The translations under genes were made by a program, and so were the position numbers. Shown one piece after another: positions 1 through 10,300 of a DNA stretch of 64,000 bases (its first letter is position 1; each line of letters opens with the position of its first letter). The notes below the pieces were generated by a model that was not told the origin of the DNA, made no database searches, and worked only from the letters and a program-made list of their open reading frames with translations. The stretch is from Zygotorulaspora mrakii (taxonomy: Eukaryota; Ascomycota; Saccharomycetes; Saccharomycetales; Saccharomycetaceae): the NCBI RefSeq assembly GCF_013402915.1, contig NC_050721.1:434001-498000 (forward strand), given 5' to 3'.

Positions 1-935
1 GTAAAAGTGAAGCACAGCTGATTAAAGTAGTTGCATCTCTTTCAATTCACTCCCACTCTTTCTCATTTCTCGCCGCGGATCTCAACTCGAGGCTGTAGCA
101 CAAGCAGAAACAGCAAATAACCATACAACACGGAAGCAATTGTGCACGCTTGCTTTCCAATCCATAATTTAGACCATGGATACTGATTTTTCTAGCTCTG
201 CAAACCCAGCATACTTTTTGCCCTTTTCGAGGCCACTGCATTCGCTTGTGACAAAAAACAACCTTGCCGTAAGTGTGATCCCGTTGTAATATAACGCTAC
301 AAGTTATTTACCTTTAAAGGAACCTGGGACACTCTTGAAAGTTTCCAATACAATCAATCAAAAAAAGATCAACGGCTGTTTCATACATACCTTAGGCACT
401 GCTACAGCTATCTTCGTAATATCAAGGCTAGACTCCGCCGTCGGCGAGGAAAGCGCCTGAAGCAATGAGAGTTGCACTGTGAGCATTACCCTCGAGAAAA
501 AACAGCTGTAACCACACAGAATCCTTCAATGAAACGACAATCTGTCAGTGGTTATCCTCATTTCAGCGGCTATTTGCCGACGCTAATACCAATATAAACA
601 AAATCAAATTAGTTACCCGCGCTTAGAACCTCTAGCCAATCATCGTATTTTATTTCCTTTTTACAGCGGGTAACTGTATGAAATTAGTGTTTTTTTTTTG
701 CCGGTCTTTTCCTCGCTCAAGCCCAGCTTTGGCAATGGCAGAGAGCAGCTGAACGACACTGTTGGACTGGAGGAGACCCCTGTCGGCTATCGTGCTTGAA
801 TAATTACAACGGGTAGGCTAGTATCTTTTCCACTATTCATTTGCAGCACACTGCTCATCACAAGAATAATTGGTGCTTACTAGTGTTTAGACTATTTTCA
901 TTTTCCCTCGATTTCAGCATAGTCAAAATATCAAT
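1..935. other. Gene-free left edge; ATP16 upstream region
   Basis: I recognise no coding sequence here. The short open frames have no family resemblance. The part nearest ATP16 must hold its promoter. Two facing Reb1-type sites (listed separately) are the only clear regulatory words. A GTAAGT at about 270 follows a short open frame, but I found no matching branch point, so I do not call a spliced gene. Confidence 0.6.
613..673. promoter_or_regulatory. Pair of facing Reb1-type sites upstream of ATP16
   Basis: TTACCCG lies at 613-619 and its complement CGGGTAA at 667-673. Both match the core of the yeast general regulatory factor Reb1, which clears nucleosomes from promoters. They lie about 260-320 bp upstream of the ATP16 start codon. 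Binding is inferred from the motif only. Confidence 0.5.
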
Positions 936-1415
936 ATGTTCCGTTTGAATGCTCTAAAGACTATAACAAGATCCATGAATGTAGTGGCTAAACGTTCATA
1001 TGCAGAGGCAGCCACATCAAATGTGCTAAAATTGCAATTTGCGCTACCTCACGAAACGCTATTTGCTGGATCACAAGTGACACAGGTGAATTTACCAGTA
1101 CAAAGTGGTCGTATCGGTGTCCTAGCGGACCATGTTCCAACTGTTGAACAACTTTCTTCCGGTGTGGTTGAAGTCTTCGAAGGAACATCTAGCAAGAAAT
1201 ACTATGTTTCCGGCGGTTTCGCTGCTGTTCAACCGGACTCTACTTTGTGTATCACTTCCGTTGAGGCATTTCCATTGGAGAGCTTTTCACAAGAAAACGT
1301 CAAGTCTCTGTTAAGCGAAGCCAACAAAAACATCAACTCTTCGGATGAGAAAGTTGCGGCTGAAGCGGCTATTCAAGTTGAGGTCTTGGAATCCTTACAA
1401 GCTGCTCTCAAATAA
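936..1415 (+). CDS. ATP16: ATP synthase F1 delta subunit, mitochondrial
   Basis: Delta subunit of the central stalk of mitochondrial F1Fo ATP synthase (bacterial epsilon homologue), which helps couple Fo rotation to ATP synthesis in F1. The product is 159 residues. The first ~25 residues are rich in Arg, Lys, Ser and Ala with no acidic residue (MFRLNALKTITRSMN), as expected of a matrix-targeting presequence. A beta-sandwich domain follows, with family segments such as PVQSGRIGVLADHVP and YYVSGGFAAV, then a short helical C-terminus. It lies directly upstream of MCD1 on the same strand, as ATP16 and MCD1 (YDL004W, YDL003W) do in S. cerevisiae. Length and sequence are normal for the family. The identification is secure. 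Confidence 0.96.
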   Translation: MFRLNALKTITRSMNVVAKRSYAEAATSNVLKLQFALPHETLFAGSQVTQVNLPVQSGRIGVLADHVPTVEQLSSGVVEVFEGTSSKKYYVSGGFAAVQPDSTLCITSVEAFPLESFSQENVKSLLSEANKNINSSDEKVAAEAAIQVEVLESLQAALK

Positions 1416-2179
1416 AATTGAGATCTTCGAGATATAACAGTAGCAATTTCTCTTTATATTCAATCATTGAAACAGGTAAATAAAAAACTAAAAATTGACA
1501 GGAAAAGTTCATTTTGTGTCTAGTACATACGAAACTGAATGATTCAATATGTATAACACTTGACGTCTCATTATATTGTAGTAAGTCAAGATAGTTCAGC
1601 GTTGTGTTTGCGAACGAATGCATGCGCAATGTGTATTAAGTCGAAGATATATGAGTTTTTGACGCAGGAGCTAAGCTATTGCTAGAGCCATTTGCTCTTC
1701 TCGTATCCAGATGGAACACTCCTCAAAGCGTGATTCAATTACAATATGGGTAGCATATTGCTTCAGTTAGCGCTACCATTTTTTTCAAGTTAAAAAATGC
1801 TTGCTTCTTTGATAGTGCAGCATGAATATCTGATGCGAGGTGATGTGATACGAGTACATATATGTCTCGATGATATTATCATGCTCTTTTACTTTATTGG
1901 CGTCGTCGCTCTCAAAGTGAAATACGCGAAAATTTGGATATTACAATTTACGAAGCGCGAATGTAAACTCTAAAAGACGCGTTAATTGCATCATCAAAGT
2001 TCTAAGTACCTTTCGTGAAACTCGTATTCACTTTAGCGCGGTCCGCTAGAATGATTTAAAAAGTCCTTCATTATATAGAATTGCACAATTGACTACTACT
2101 TGAAAGAATATTGCTTAAAATCACTTTGCTAGTTCATTTGCACCACATTGCTACAAAAAAAAGCTAAATAATATACAAT
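1416..2179. other. ATP16-MCD1 intergenic region
   Basis: A 764-bp gap with no recognisable gene. It carries the ATP16 terminator region and the MCD1 promoter. The G1/S-type elements at 1925-1982 are listed separately. Confidence 0.6.
1925..1982. promoter_or_regulatory. MCB/SCB-type cell-cycle elements in the MCD1 promoter
   Basis: A perfect MluI cell-cycle box, ACGCGT, lies at 1977-1982, about 200 bp upstream of the MCD1 start. An SCB-like word, CGCGAAA, lies at 1925-1931, with further CGCGAA-type text between them. In S. cerevisiae MCD1 is a G1/S gene driven through MBF, so these words fit the expected regulation. Function is inferred from motif and position. Confidence 0.6.
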
Positions 2180-4015
2180 ATGCCCCACTCGACAAGAGGA
2201 CCGTATACCACTGTAAGGATATCGACCAAGACAGGACCATTGGCACAAATATGGCTTGCTGCTAATATGTCAAATTTGCCTAGAAACTCTATCCTCCAAA
2301 CAAGCATCGTTGAATCAGCTGATGAAATTGCTAAAGTGTCCGGCTGTGAAACGGATAATGGGAACTCCGGTGAATTGGAACATATTACTTTGCATACATC
2401 AGGAGACCTTTTACAAGGAATTGTTCGCGTTTATTCGAAGCAAACAGTGTTTCTGTTGAATGACATTAAAGATACTCTAACGAAAATTTCATCGCTCTTT
2501 AAAGCTAACCAAAGAATTAATGTTACTTTGAGTAAGACAAATACAATTGCCCGTGTCGACCAATTGGTTTTAGAAGATGCAGTTACTGAGAGAGAAGTCC
2601 TAGTACCGCCTGATTTAAATTTTCTATTTGAACCAGTTTCGAAAGAAAGGAACCGATTGATGGGAACCGAAAATTCAATGGAAAGAAAAGTTCAAGGCGC
2701 AGCACCATGGGATACGTCACTAGAAGTTGGTAGAAGATTCAATCCAGATGAAGAGCTTGAATATCATCAGTCTTCTGCTTTGGATCTGAATTTCGATTTA
2801 GATATCGGTAACACAATAACATCGTCAAAAACATGGGAAGAAGGTACAAGACAGACCTCGCTTCAAAATTCAAGAAACGATAGCTCGAATCGTGAATTCA
2901 ATGAGCCCGAGAACTTTATTGCACAAGATGATTTCCCATTAGAGGATCCAAATAGTGGCGAATGGGATTTAGGCGTCTCTGAAAAAAATGAAGCTAGGAA
3001 AGAGCAGGATAATGAATCGGTGTCTGATATATCTGTTGAAATAGGTAGACGGGTCGCTGGCAATTCAAATAATGCAACAGTGGATTTTGGCTTTGAGTTA
3101 GACATAGATAAAGAGCCGCTGGATCAACAGTCGGATAGCGAAAGTAACGACATTGAACAAAACGCTTCGACTACAGGTCCAGGGATGGCTTACCTTGCGA
3201 AGAGGTCAAAAGTAGCTAAAAATAGCACATTGATTGATGTAACAAAAATAGAGATGGACAATGAAACAGAGCTGAATGATGAAGAGTTTAAACGATTTAC
3301 GATGACTGCACAGGATTCTGGTACAAATTCCACTTCTAGCAAAAACCCCAGAGTAACAAAGAAAAGGCTTCTGGAAGATTTCAAGAATTGTTCAGATGGT
3401 TTTCCTACGATCGCCCTCTGTAATTTCCTATCCCATCAACCAGTTAAAAGGATCAAAACTCTGCAGGATGAGTTAATAGAAGATCCTGTGCTAGATATAT
3501 CACTAGGAATAAATGATGACCTATTACAAAGCTCCATAGCGAATAGTAGTCAAATTGGTGACGATTCCGAAGACAGCGACCATTTTATTCCAATCGATGC
3601 AGATATCGGTCAACCGCCAATAGACGAAGGCAGCGACAGCTACGTAAAGGCAGTTGAAGACACAGAAGAAGGACATCATTCAACTCAATATCAAACTACC
3701 CAGACACAAAAAATACGATTGAACACTGGAGAACTAGCCTCCAAATCAACAGTATACATGGCTGAACTGTTGAGAACGGAATTTATAGATAACAACTCAA
3801 TAACCTTCCACAATGTTTTAGTGGCAAAACATGAAGCACAGGAAGTAAGTGGTGACTTCGTAGCAGGTATTTCAAGAAGAGAAGCCAGCAAGGGGTTTTT
3901 TGAGATGTTATCTCTTGCAACAGCGGGTTGTATTGATCTTGATCAACAGATGGCCTTTGAGGATATCACCATAAAAACAAGAGCCCCTCTTTATGAAAAA
4001 TTCATTTCGGCTTAA
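2180..4015 (+). CDS. MCD1: Mitotic cohesin kleisin subunit (Scc1/Rad21)
   Basis: Kleisin subunit that closes the Smc1-Smc3 cohesin ring around sister chromatids and is cut by separase at anaphase. The product is 611 residues. The N-terminal Rad21/Rec8 domain (about 1-130) contains GPLAQIWLAANMSN and RVYSKQTVFLLNDIKDTL. The middle is acidic and low in order. The C-terminal winged-helix segment (about 535-611) contains SRREASKGFFEMLSLAT. Two separase sites of the type S-x-E-x-G-R-R are visible, SLEVGRR cut after R185 and SVEIGRR cut after R290, matching the two sites of yeast Scc1. The promoter has a perfect MCB box, consistent with S-phase expression. A meiotic Rec8 identity is unlikely given this close match and the synteny with ATP16. 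Confidence 0.97.
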   Translation: MPHSTRGPYTTVRISTKTGPLAQIWLAANMSNLPRNSILQTSIVESADEIAKVSGCETDNGNSGELEHITLHTSGDLLQGIVRVYSKQTVFLLNDIKDTLTKISSLFKANQRINVTLSKTNTIARVDQLVLEDAVTEREVLVPPDLNFLFEPVSKERNRLMGTENSMERKVQGAAPWDTSLEVGRRFNPDEELEYHQSSALDLNFDLDIGNTITSSKTWEEGTRQTSLQNSRNDSSNREFNEPENFIAQDDFPLEDPNSGEWDLGVSEKNEARKEQDNESVSDISVEIGRRVAGNSNNATVDFGFELDIDKEPLDQQSDSESNDIEQNASTTGPGMAYLAKRSKVAKNSTLIDVTKIEMDNETELNDEEFKRFTMTAQDSGTNSTSSKNPRVTKKRLLEDFKNCSDGFPTIALCNFLSHQPVKRIKTLQDELIEDPVLDISLGINDDLLQSSIANSSQIGDDSEDSDHFIPIDADIGQPPIDEGSDSYVKAVEDTEEGHHSTQYQTTQTQKIRLNTGELASKSTVYMAELLRTEFIDNNSITFHNVLVAKHEAQEVSGDFVAGISRREASKGFFEMLSLATAGCIDLDQQMAFEDITIKTRAPLYEKFISA

Positions 4016-4173
4016 TTTTATATCAATTTACTGCACATACTTTTGAGAAACTACATAACTAAAGGACATTTTACTGTTTGCGTCTCCATGGCTGTCTATA
4101 TGATGATCTGATGGATGATCACTGAAATACTCGTCTGGAAAGATTCGTACAGTATTATTTTTTAGGGCGGCTC

Positions 4174-4224
4174 GAAAATTTTCAGAATTGCAAAAAAACG
4201 ATGAGCTTTGTCGCATCTCATCGA
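4174..4224. promoter_or_regulatory. RRPE and PAC elements upstream of UTP20
   Basis: GAAAATTTTC at 4174-4183 matches the core of the RRPE element. On the minus strand, 4224-4212 reads TCGATGAGATGCG, a good PAC element. The RRPE/PAC pair is the standard promoter signature of ribosome-biogenesis genes in Saccharomycetaceae. It lies 130-180 bp upstream of UTP20, which belongs to that regulon. The rest of the 336-bp MCD1-UTP20 gap shows nothing else. Confidence 0.65.
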
Positions 4225-4351
4225 AAAAAACATGTACACGCTACAGAGTAGAGAGAGACAGACATTAATTCAATAAAACGCAATAGTATCATCCTTTGTT
4301 CCCATTTGCCTTTTAAAGAGCCATAACTGATTTCAAATACAATTTTCAGCG

Positions 4352-7300
4352 ATGGTCAAACAAAGGGGTACTGCCAGAGCAGGGAAAAGGTACAGATACT
4401 CTTCTTTCAAAGACAAAATTGATGATCTACGAATTGAACCGTTAAGAAATTTACAAAAACGTGTTGATGATGATTCTGTAGAGTCAAGTCATTTCTTGAC
4501 CTCTTTTGAGCAATGGAAGGAGAGAAACTTGAGTGCTGGCTTTACTAAGTTTGGTGAAGAAGTTGACGGAATGATACAGACCTTACCACAGCTTATTTAT
4601 CACGAGGAAAAGATTTTAGAAACATTATTAAAATATATCGATAAACATGAGGAGACATCTTTACAGCCTTTATTGGATTTGTTGGCGCAGTTTTGCCACG
4701 ACATTGGTCCTGATTTTTTACAGTTTTACGAAAAAGTTCTTATTTCGTTAATAGGCCTGTTGGATGAAGCAAAAATACTGGATTCAGCAGAAATTTTCGA
4801 ATGGGGTTTTAATTGTTTAGCTTACATTTTCAAGTACCTCTCAAAGTACTTGACTAAAGATCTAGTACCGACTTTCAGTTTGCTCTTCCCGCTATTATCT
4901 CATTCAAAAGAATATATTTCAAGATTTTCGGCTGAGGCTTTATCTTTTTTGATTCGCAAATCCTCATCCAAAAGTCTTAAGTGTTTCGTTTCATATTCAT
5001 TTGACCGTTTACAGAATGAAGACTCTGAATCTTTCTATGAAGGTTTACTGACACTATTTTCTGAATCCCTTCTTTCTACGGCAGAAGCATTACACTCCAA
5101 GTCCAGAATGATCCTGAATATTCTTCTGAACTCTGTTCTAGAGGAGGGAAATACTGGTACTACCGCTGATTTATTCTGCGATATATGGATTAGAATTGCT
5201 AATCACGCATCCCAAGGCAATTTGGCACCTCTCTATAAAGATATCACTGCGGAACTTGCTCTTAACTTAGCAGATGAAAAGCATGAGAGAATCGTGCACA
5301 TTCTGTCAACTTTAGTATTTTCAGAGAGTGGAAGAAAAGTTGACTCTTGGTCAGATATTATGTCAATAACCACCAAGCTGATTTCACAAGAGAGTAGTAG
5401 TATCAATCCACACGCAATTGCATTTTTGCTAGCGGCTTTAATGCGTAATTGTGATGTTAAACATCTAACCGTCTACCACAGGAGCTTTTTTGAGTACTTT
5501 TTAGCCGCGCATCCGGATCATTTTATCAATTTTTTCAAAGCGACATTAGGTTTCACAACTGAACGATTACTCACTTACAATGGCAGCAAGTATTTACAAA
5601 AATATATTGATTCGCATTGGGCGACAAATGGGAAGAAAATAGCTCTATTCTTGTTGGACATGCAAGGGACGCCTTCCATTTCCAACAGATTTACAATATC
5701 TATTCCAAACAAATTTCGCGAGGCGGCTTTAACTAGCTTGGGATCCCTCTCATCAATAGTTTCTCATGATACTCTTCTCGAAATGCAGTGGAATATCATT
5801 ATATTGAAGCACTCATCTTTGTTGGCAGATCCAAAGATATCTAGAGTCACGAGTCATTTAGTGAGGCTTTTTTTGGCACAAAAGAGCTTTAATGACTTTG
5901 AAAAAGACATTTTAGGCTCACTACTAGAAGTCACTTTTTTTAGAACTCATGAGGAGTTCGTTGGCTGCGTCAAAGCTATTCTAGATAGACTCAAAAGTCT
6001 TCAAGACAGCTTATTTTTTGTAAATGGTTTGAACAGTCTTTTAAGCACCGTGAAAGGGACAAGTGAATTGGAAGAGATATTCAGATGCAGAAAAGTTGAG
6101 TTATGTTTATCTGATAATCTACTATTACCGGAGACAAAGATCCGCAACGGAACATTTGAGTTGCTGAAGACAGTATTTAAATTCCAAAATAAGGAATTTC
6201 CAGAGGTTCTGAAATCATCTCAGATCATTGAACAAATCCCTTTGACGCTTGAAAATGCTCGTGATATTACTACCAGAATCAGAAGCATAGAATCTCAATA
6301 CTACAAATATGAGTCTGATATGATTGTCAATAACATATTGTTCAAGCATTTGTTTGGTCTGTTGACAGTACGGTTTTCGCCCGTCTGGGAAGGAATATAT
6401 GAAGTCATTCCTAAGATGTATAGCAAGGATCAAGGTCTTGTCTGGGAATTGCTCATGCACACGTTAAGATATCCAGATGAAACGTTTACCCTTAATTATC
6501 CAGATCAACCTATGGCCCTTGATAATAACCTAGTTTCATGGAGCTCAAGCATTTCTCGTTTTAATGACACTATACAGTTGTTCTCGAAGGGTTGGGAATT
6601 TTGCGAAAATATTGAATCCAGTTTGCTGCATCTCATGAAAATGAGAAGGGGGAATGGTGAAGTTTCCGCTCAGTTGAGGAGCCAGGTTTTGAAGATAATG
6701 TTACTGCTACCGCAACTGGTAGAGCGTCATTCTAAAGATATTGTGCCATTTCTGTTCAATGAAGCGGAATTGGAAGAGATATTCGAAGGACAAGAACAGG
6801 AACAGGTTATTTTCAAGAGTGCTGCAACTTGGACTGAAGCAGACAGAAATACTTTGTTGAAAGTTATTGGCAAATTCAAAAATATCAAGGCGATATATAA
6901 ATCCAGTGAAGTTCATGAAAGGTTTCTAGTATTACTGGGAAGCAGAAACACAGAAGTTCAACGCTTGGCTTTAGATGGTTTGTTGGCATATCGTGATCCT
7001 ACTATTGTAAAATACAGAGATAATCTAAAAAATTTGTTAGATGATACCTTATTCAACGATGAAATAACAAACATGTTCACAAATTCTAACTCGAGCATTA
7101 TTCAAAATGATGATGATTTTATCTTGATGCCCTATGTGATTCGAATTTTCTTTGGTAGAGCACAAACACCAAACACCAGTGGGGTCAAGAAAACTAGAAG
7201 AAACGCAGTTATATCCTCTCTACCAAGTTTCAGTGATATTTACATTACTCAGTTTTTACAGCTAGGGTATGACAAAATCAACTATAAATATTTCTTCGAG

Positions 7301-10300
7301 AATGGATATAAAATTGAGGAAGGTGAGTTCTCTTTGATCACGATGAGAAGAATGCTGGGCTTTATTAATATCCTAAATTCCTCATTGACAGTATTAGGCT
7401 CTCGATGCTCTCATGTTATAGTGTCGACTGTGAGGCCACTGCTGTATTGTATAGCAATGTCATACCACGATTTGAATAAACAGGATAAAGAGGCACACAT
7501 GGCTAAAATGGTCAGCAACCTAAGGCAGCAAGCCTTGAAGTGTTTGAACACAATATTTGAAAATAGTGGTGATCCTTCAACGCTTTTAGAATATCTCGAA
7601 GAAATTTATACCGTTGTTATGAGTCCTCGAATAGAAAAGTTTGAAAGCGAGAACTTGCAACAGGTATCGTCCATAATGAAACTGATTTCTTTCTGGTCAA
7701 CCAATCCGGACATGTATCCATTCTTGTTTTGCGATAACTATTCTTGCCCCAGTGCTTTTATGAAGCTGATTTCAAACGAAAATACTAAAGATGAAGTAAT
7801 CGGCACTGTACTGGTTGCAGCTAACAATATTGTTTTGTCCCCTATGAATAATGATTCTTATGTTGAACTTGTAACAATTATTGGTGCATCTAGTTTGCAG
7901 CATTTGCCGCGTCTGTTCCAGAAGCTAGTAAATCCGGAATATGTTTCAATTGCCACGGAGTTGCTACTTAACCTTATTAAATCAGGCTATGTCCAGGACA
8001 ACGAAACGCAAAGGTATTTGGTGACGTCATTGACGTCAATCGTGCAGGATCGCTTCAAAGGTATCAACAAACAGGAAGTAGTAAAAGTGCTCAAGATACT
8101 ATCTATGTTACTTGGAGAGTATACATGTCCCTGGAATGACATTGAAGATCTTTACAAAGCAAGTGCAAAACTATACCAAACGTACGCAGACAGAAAAATC
8201 AGGGAGCAGCTCAATGAAGTTTTTCGAGGCTTTGCCAATAATTTTCCCGCCATGAAGAAGGCATCAGACTTTATCAATGACTTAAATTCTTACTCGAGCA
8301 GTCGCATGCAGGAATACGATTTTCCGAGAATGCTCACAGCTTTTAAGTCATTTATCGAAAAAGACTACATCGAATATACCGAATTGGAATGGCTCCCAGT
8401 GATATCCAACTGTCTCTTCTTTCTGAACGATCCGGACGAAATGGCAGTTAGAACGAACGCGTCACATGCGCTTTTTAAACTAGTTGACTATGTGAATGTA
8501 CAAGCTAAGGAAGGCCCATCTCAAGCACGATTGAGTTTGATTCAGGATGGTGTCCTGCCACATATACGTACTGGTTTGAGAAGGTACTCTGAAGAAATTC
8601 AAAGTGAATATATATCTGTGCTTGCTTACATTATAACAAATGGCAAACCCTTCAAAGAACTGCATGATATGCAAGTTCTTTTGTTCGATGGCGATGAAGA
8701 AGCAAATTTTTTTTCGAATGTCAATCACATTCAGCTGCACCGTCGTCTAAGGGCAATCAGGAGATTAAGAGAATTCGGCAAAGATTTATCAGGTAATAGT
8801 ATCGCACATTATTTACTGCCTATTATCGAACATTATATTTTCTCTGGAGAGGAAAAATATAGAAACATTGGCAATGAAGCATTACTTACAGTAGGAGCTC
8901 TTTCTAACTATATGACATGGAACCAATACAAGGCCCTGTTCAGGCGGTACATCTCTCTTCTGAAATCAAAGACAGATAACGTTAAAGAAGTGGTTGGCTT
9001 AATAGCGCAAATCTCATTTTCTTTGAAAAATACGATGTGTTCAGTAAAAGATACGAATGAGGTACTAAATGGTCTTAGAAAATTTCCCACGAAATCTGAG
9101 GAACCTCGAAAGTTTATAACTAATGAGATTTTACCCACTTTATCAAAAATTTTAGACATAAGAGACACAGAAACAATTGTTGCCCGTATACCTCTGGCGG
9201 AAGCTCTTGTAAATTTAATACTTGGTCTGAAAGAGGAAGACACAGTTTCTTTACTCCCTGGAATATTGACTAGTTTATGTCAAGTTTTAAGAAGTAAGTC
9301 TGAAGAGCTTCGTGATGCGACTAGGAAGTCACTCGCAAAAATTACCATTAGCTTGGGCTCTAATTACTTGTCATTCATAATAAAGGAATTGACATCCGCT
9401 TTGAAAAGAGGGTCTCAAATCCATGTTTTAAGTTATACGGTCCATTACGTGTTAACTACATTAAGTGAGACACTAAACCATTCAGATTTGGACACATCGG
9501 CCTCAATGCTTGTGAAGATAATAATGGAAGATATCTTTGGAAGTGCGGGCTTGGAAAAGGACTCTGACAACTATAGCACAAAGGTGAAAGAAGTCAAAGT
9601 TAATAAAAGCTACGACACAGCAGAAATTTTGGCATCTAACGTCACCTTGCCCGTTTTTGGTACTTTGATTAATCCTGTCAGGGCTTTGCTACATGAGAGA
9701 ATCAACTTGAAGAGCCAAAATAAACTGAACGAGCTTTTAAGAAGATTCAGCTTAGGGTTGAAGAAAAATTCGGAAGGATCTTCCATCAATGCCCTAACTT
9801 TATGTCATGAAATATACTTACAATCACAAAATGAGCAATTTAGAAAGGCTTATGTCTCGTCAGCCAAAGTGGATGAAAGTAAAGAGTTTTTTTTAGTGAA
9901 TCTGAATGCTAAACTTTCTCGCGTCCAAAATGAAACAACAACACTGGTCAATACGACATTGCAAAAATTTGCATTGGACTTGCTACAAGCGATTTTGGTT
10001 AAGCATAGGCAACTTTTGGATGTAGCCTACCTAGAAGGTTTTGTTCCTCTTTTGAGAGAGTCTTTAGATTCTGATAACGAGGCAGTACTCTCCAGTGCTT
10101 TCAAACTTTTAGCATTGTTTGTAAAACTAGACTTTTCCGATGATTCAGAGAGTGTTTTCAAAAATTACGCAAGAAAAGTGTTGAATATTATTAAGGAGTC
10201 ACCATCAACTGTCAGTGAGCTATGTCAATTGGGGCTTAAATTTCTTGCGGCTATTATTCGTCACAAGGACATCAAGCTTAAAGAGACAGCTTTGAGCTAT

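Noticed and set aside
4098..4130. Box C/D snoRNA-like words (ATGATGA and CTGA)
   Set aside because: The boxes are only about 30 nt apart, with no terminal stem and no room for guide sequences.
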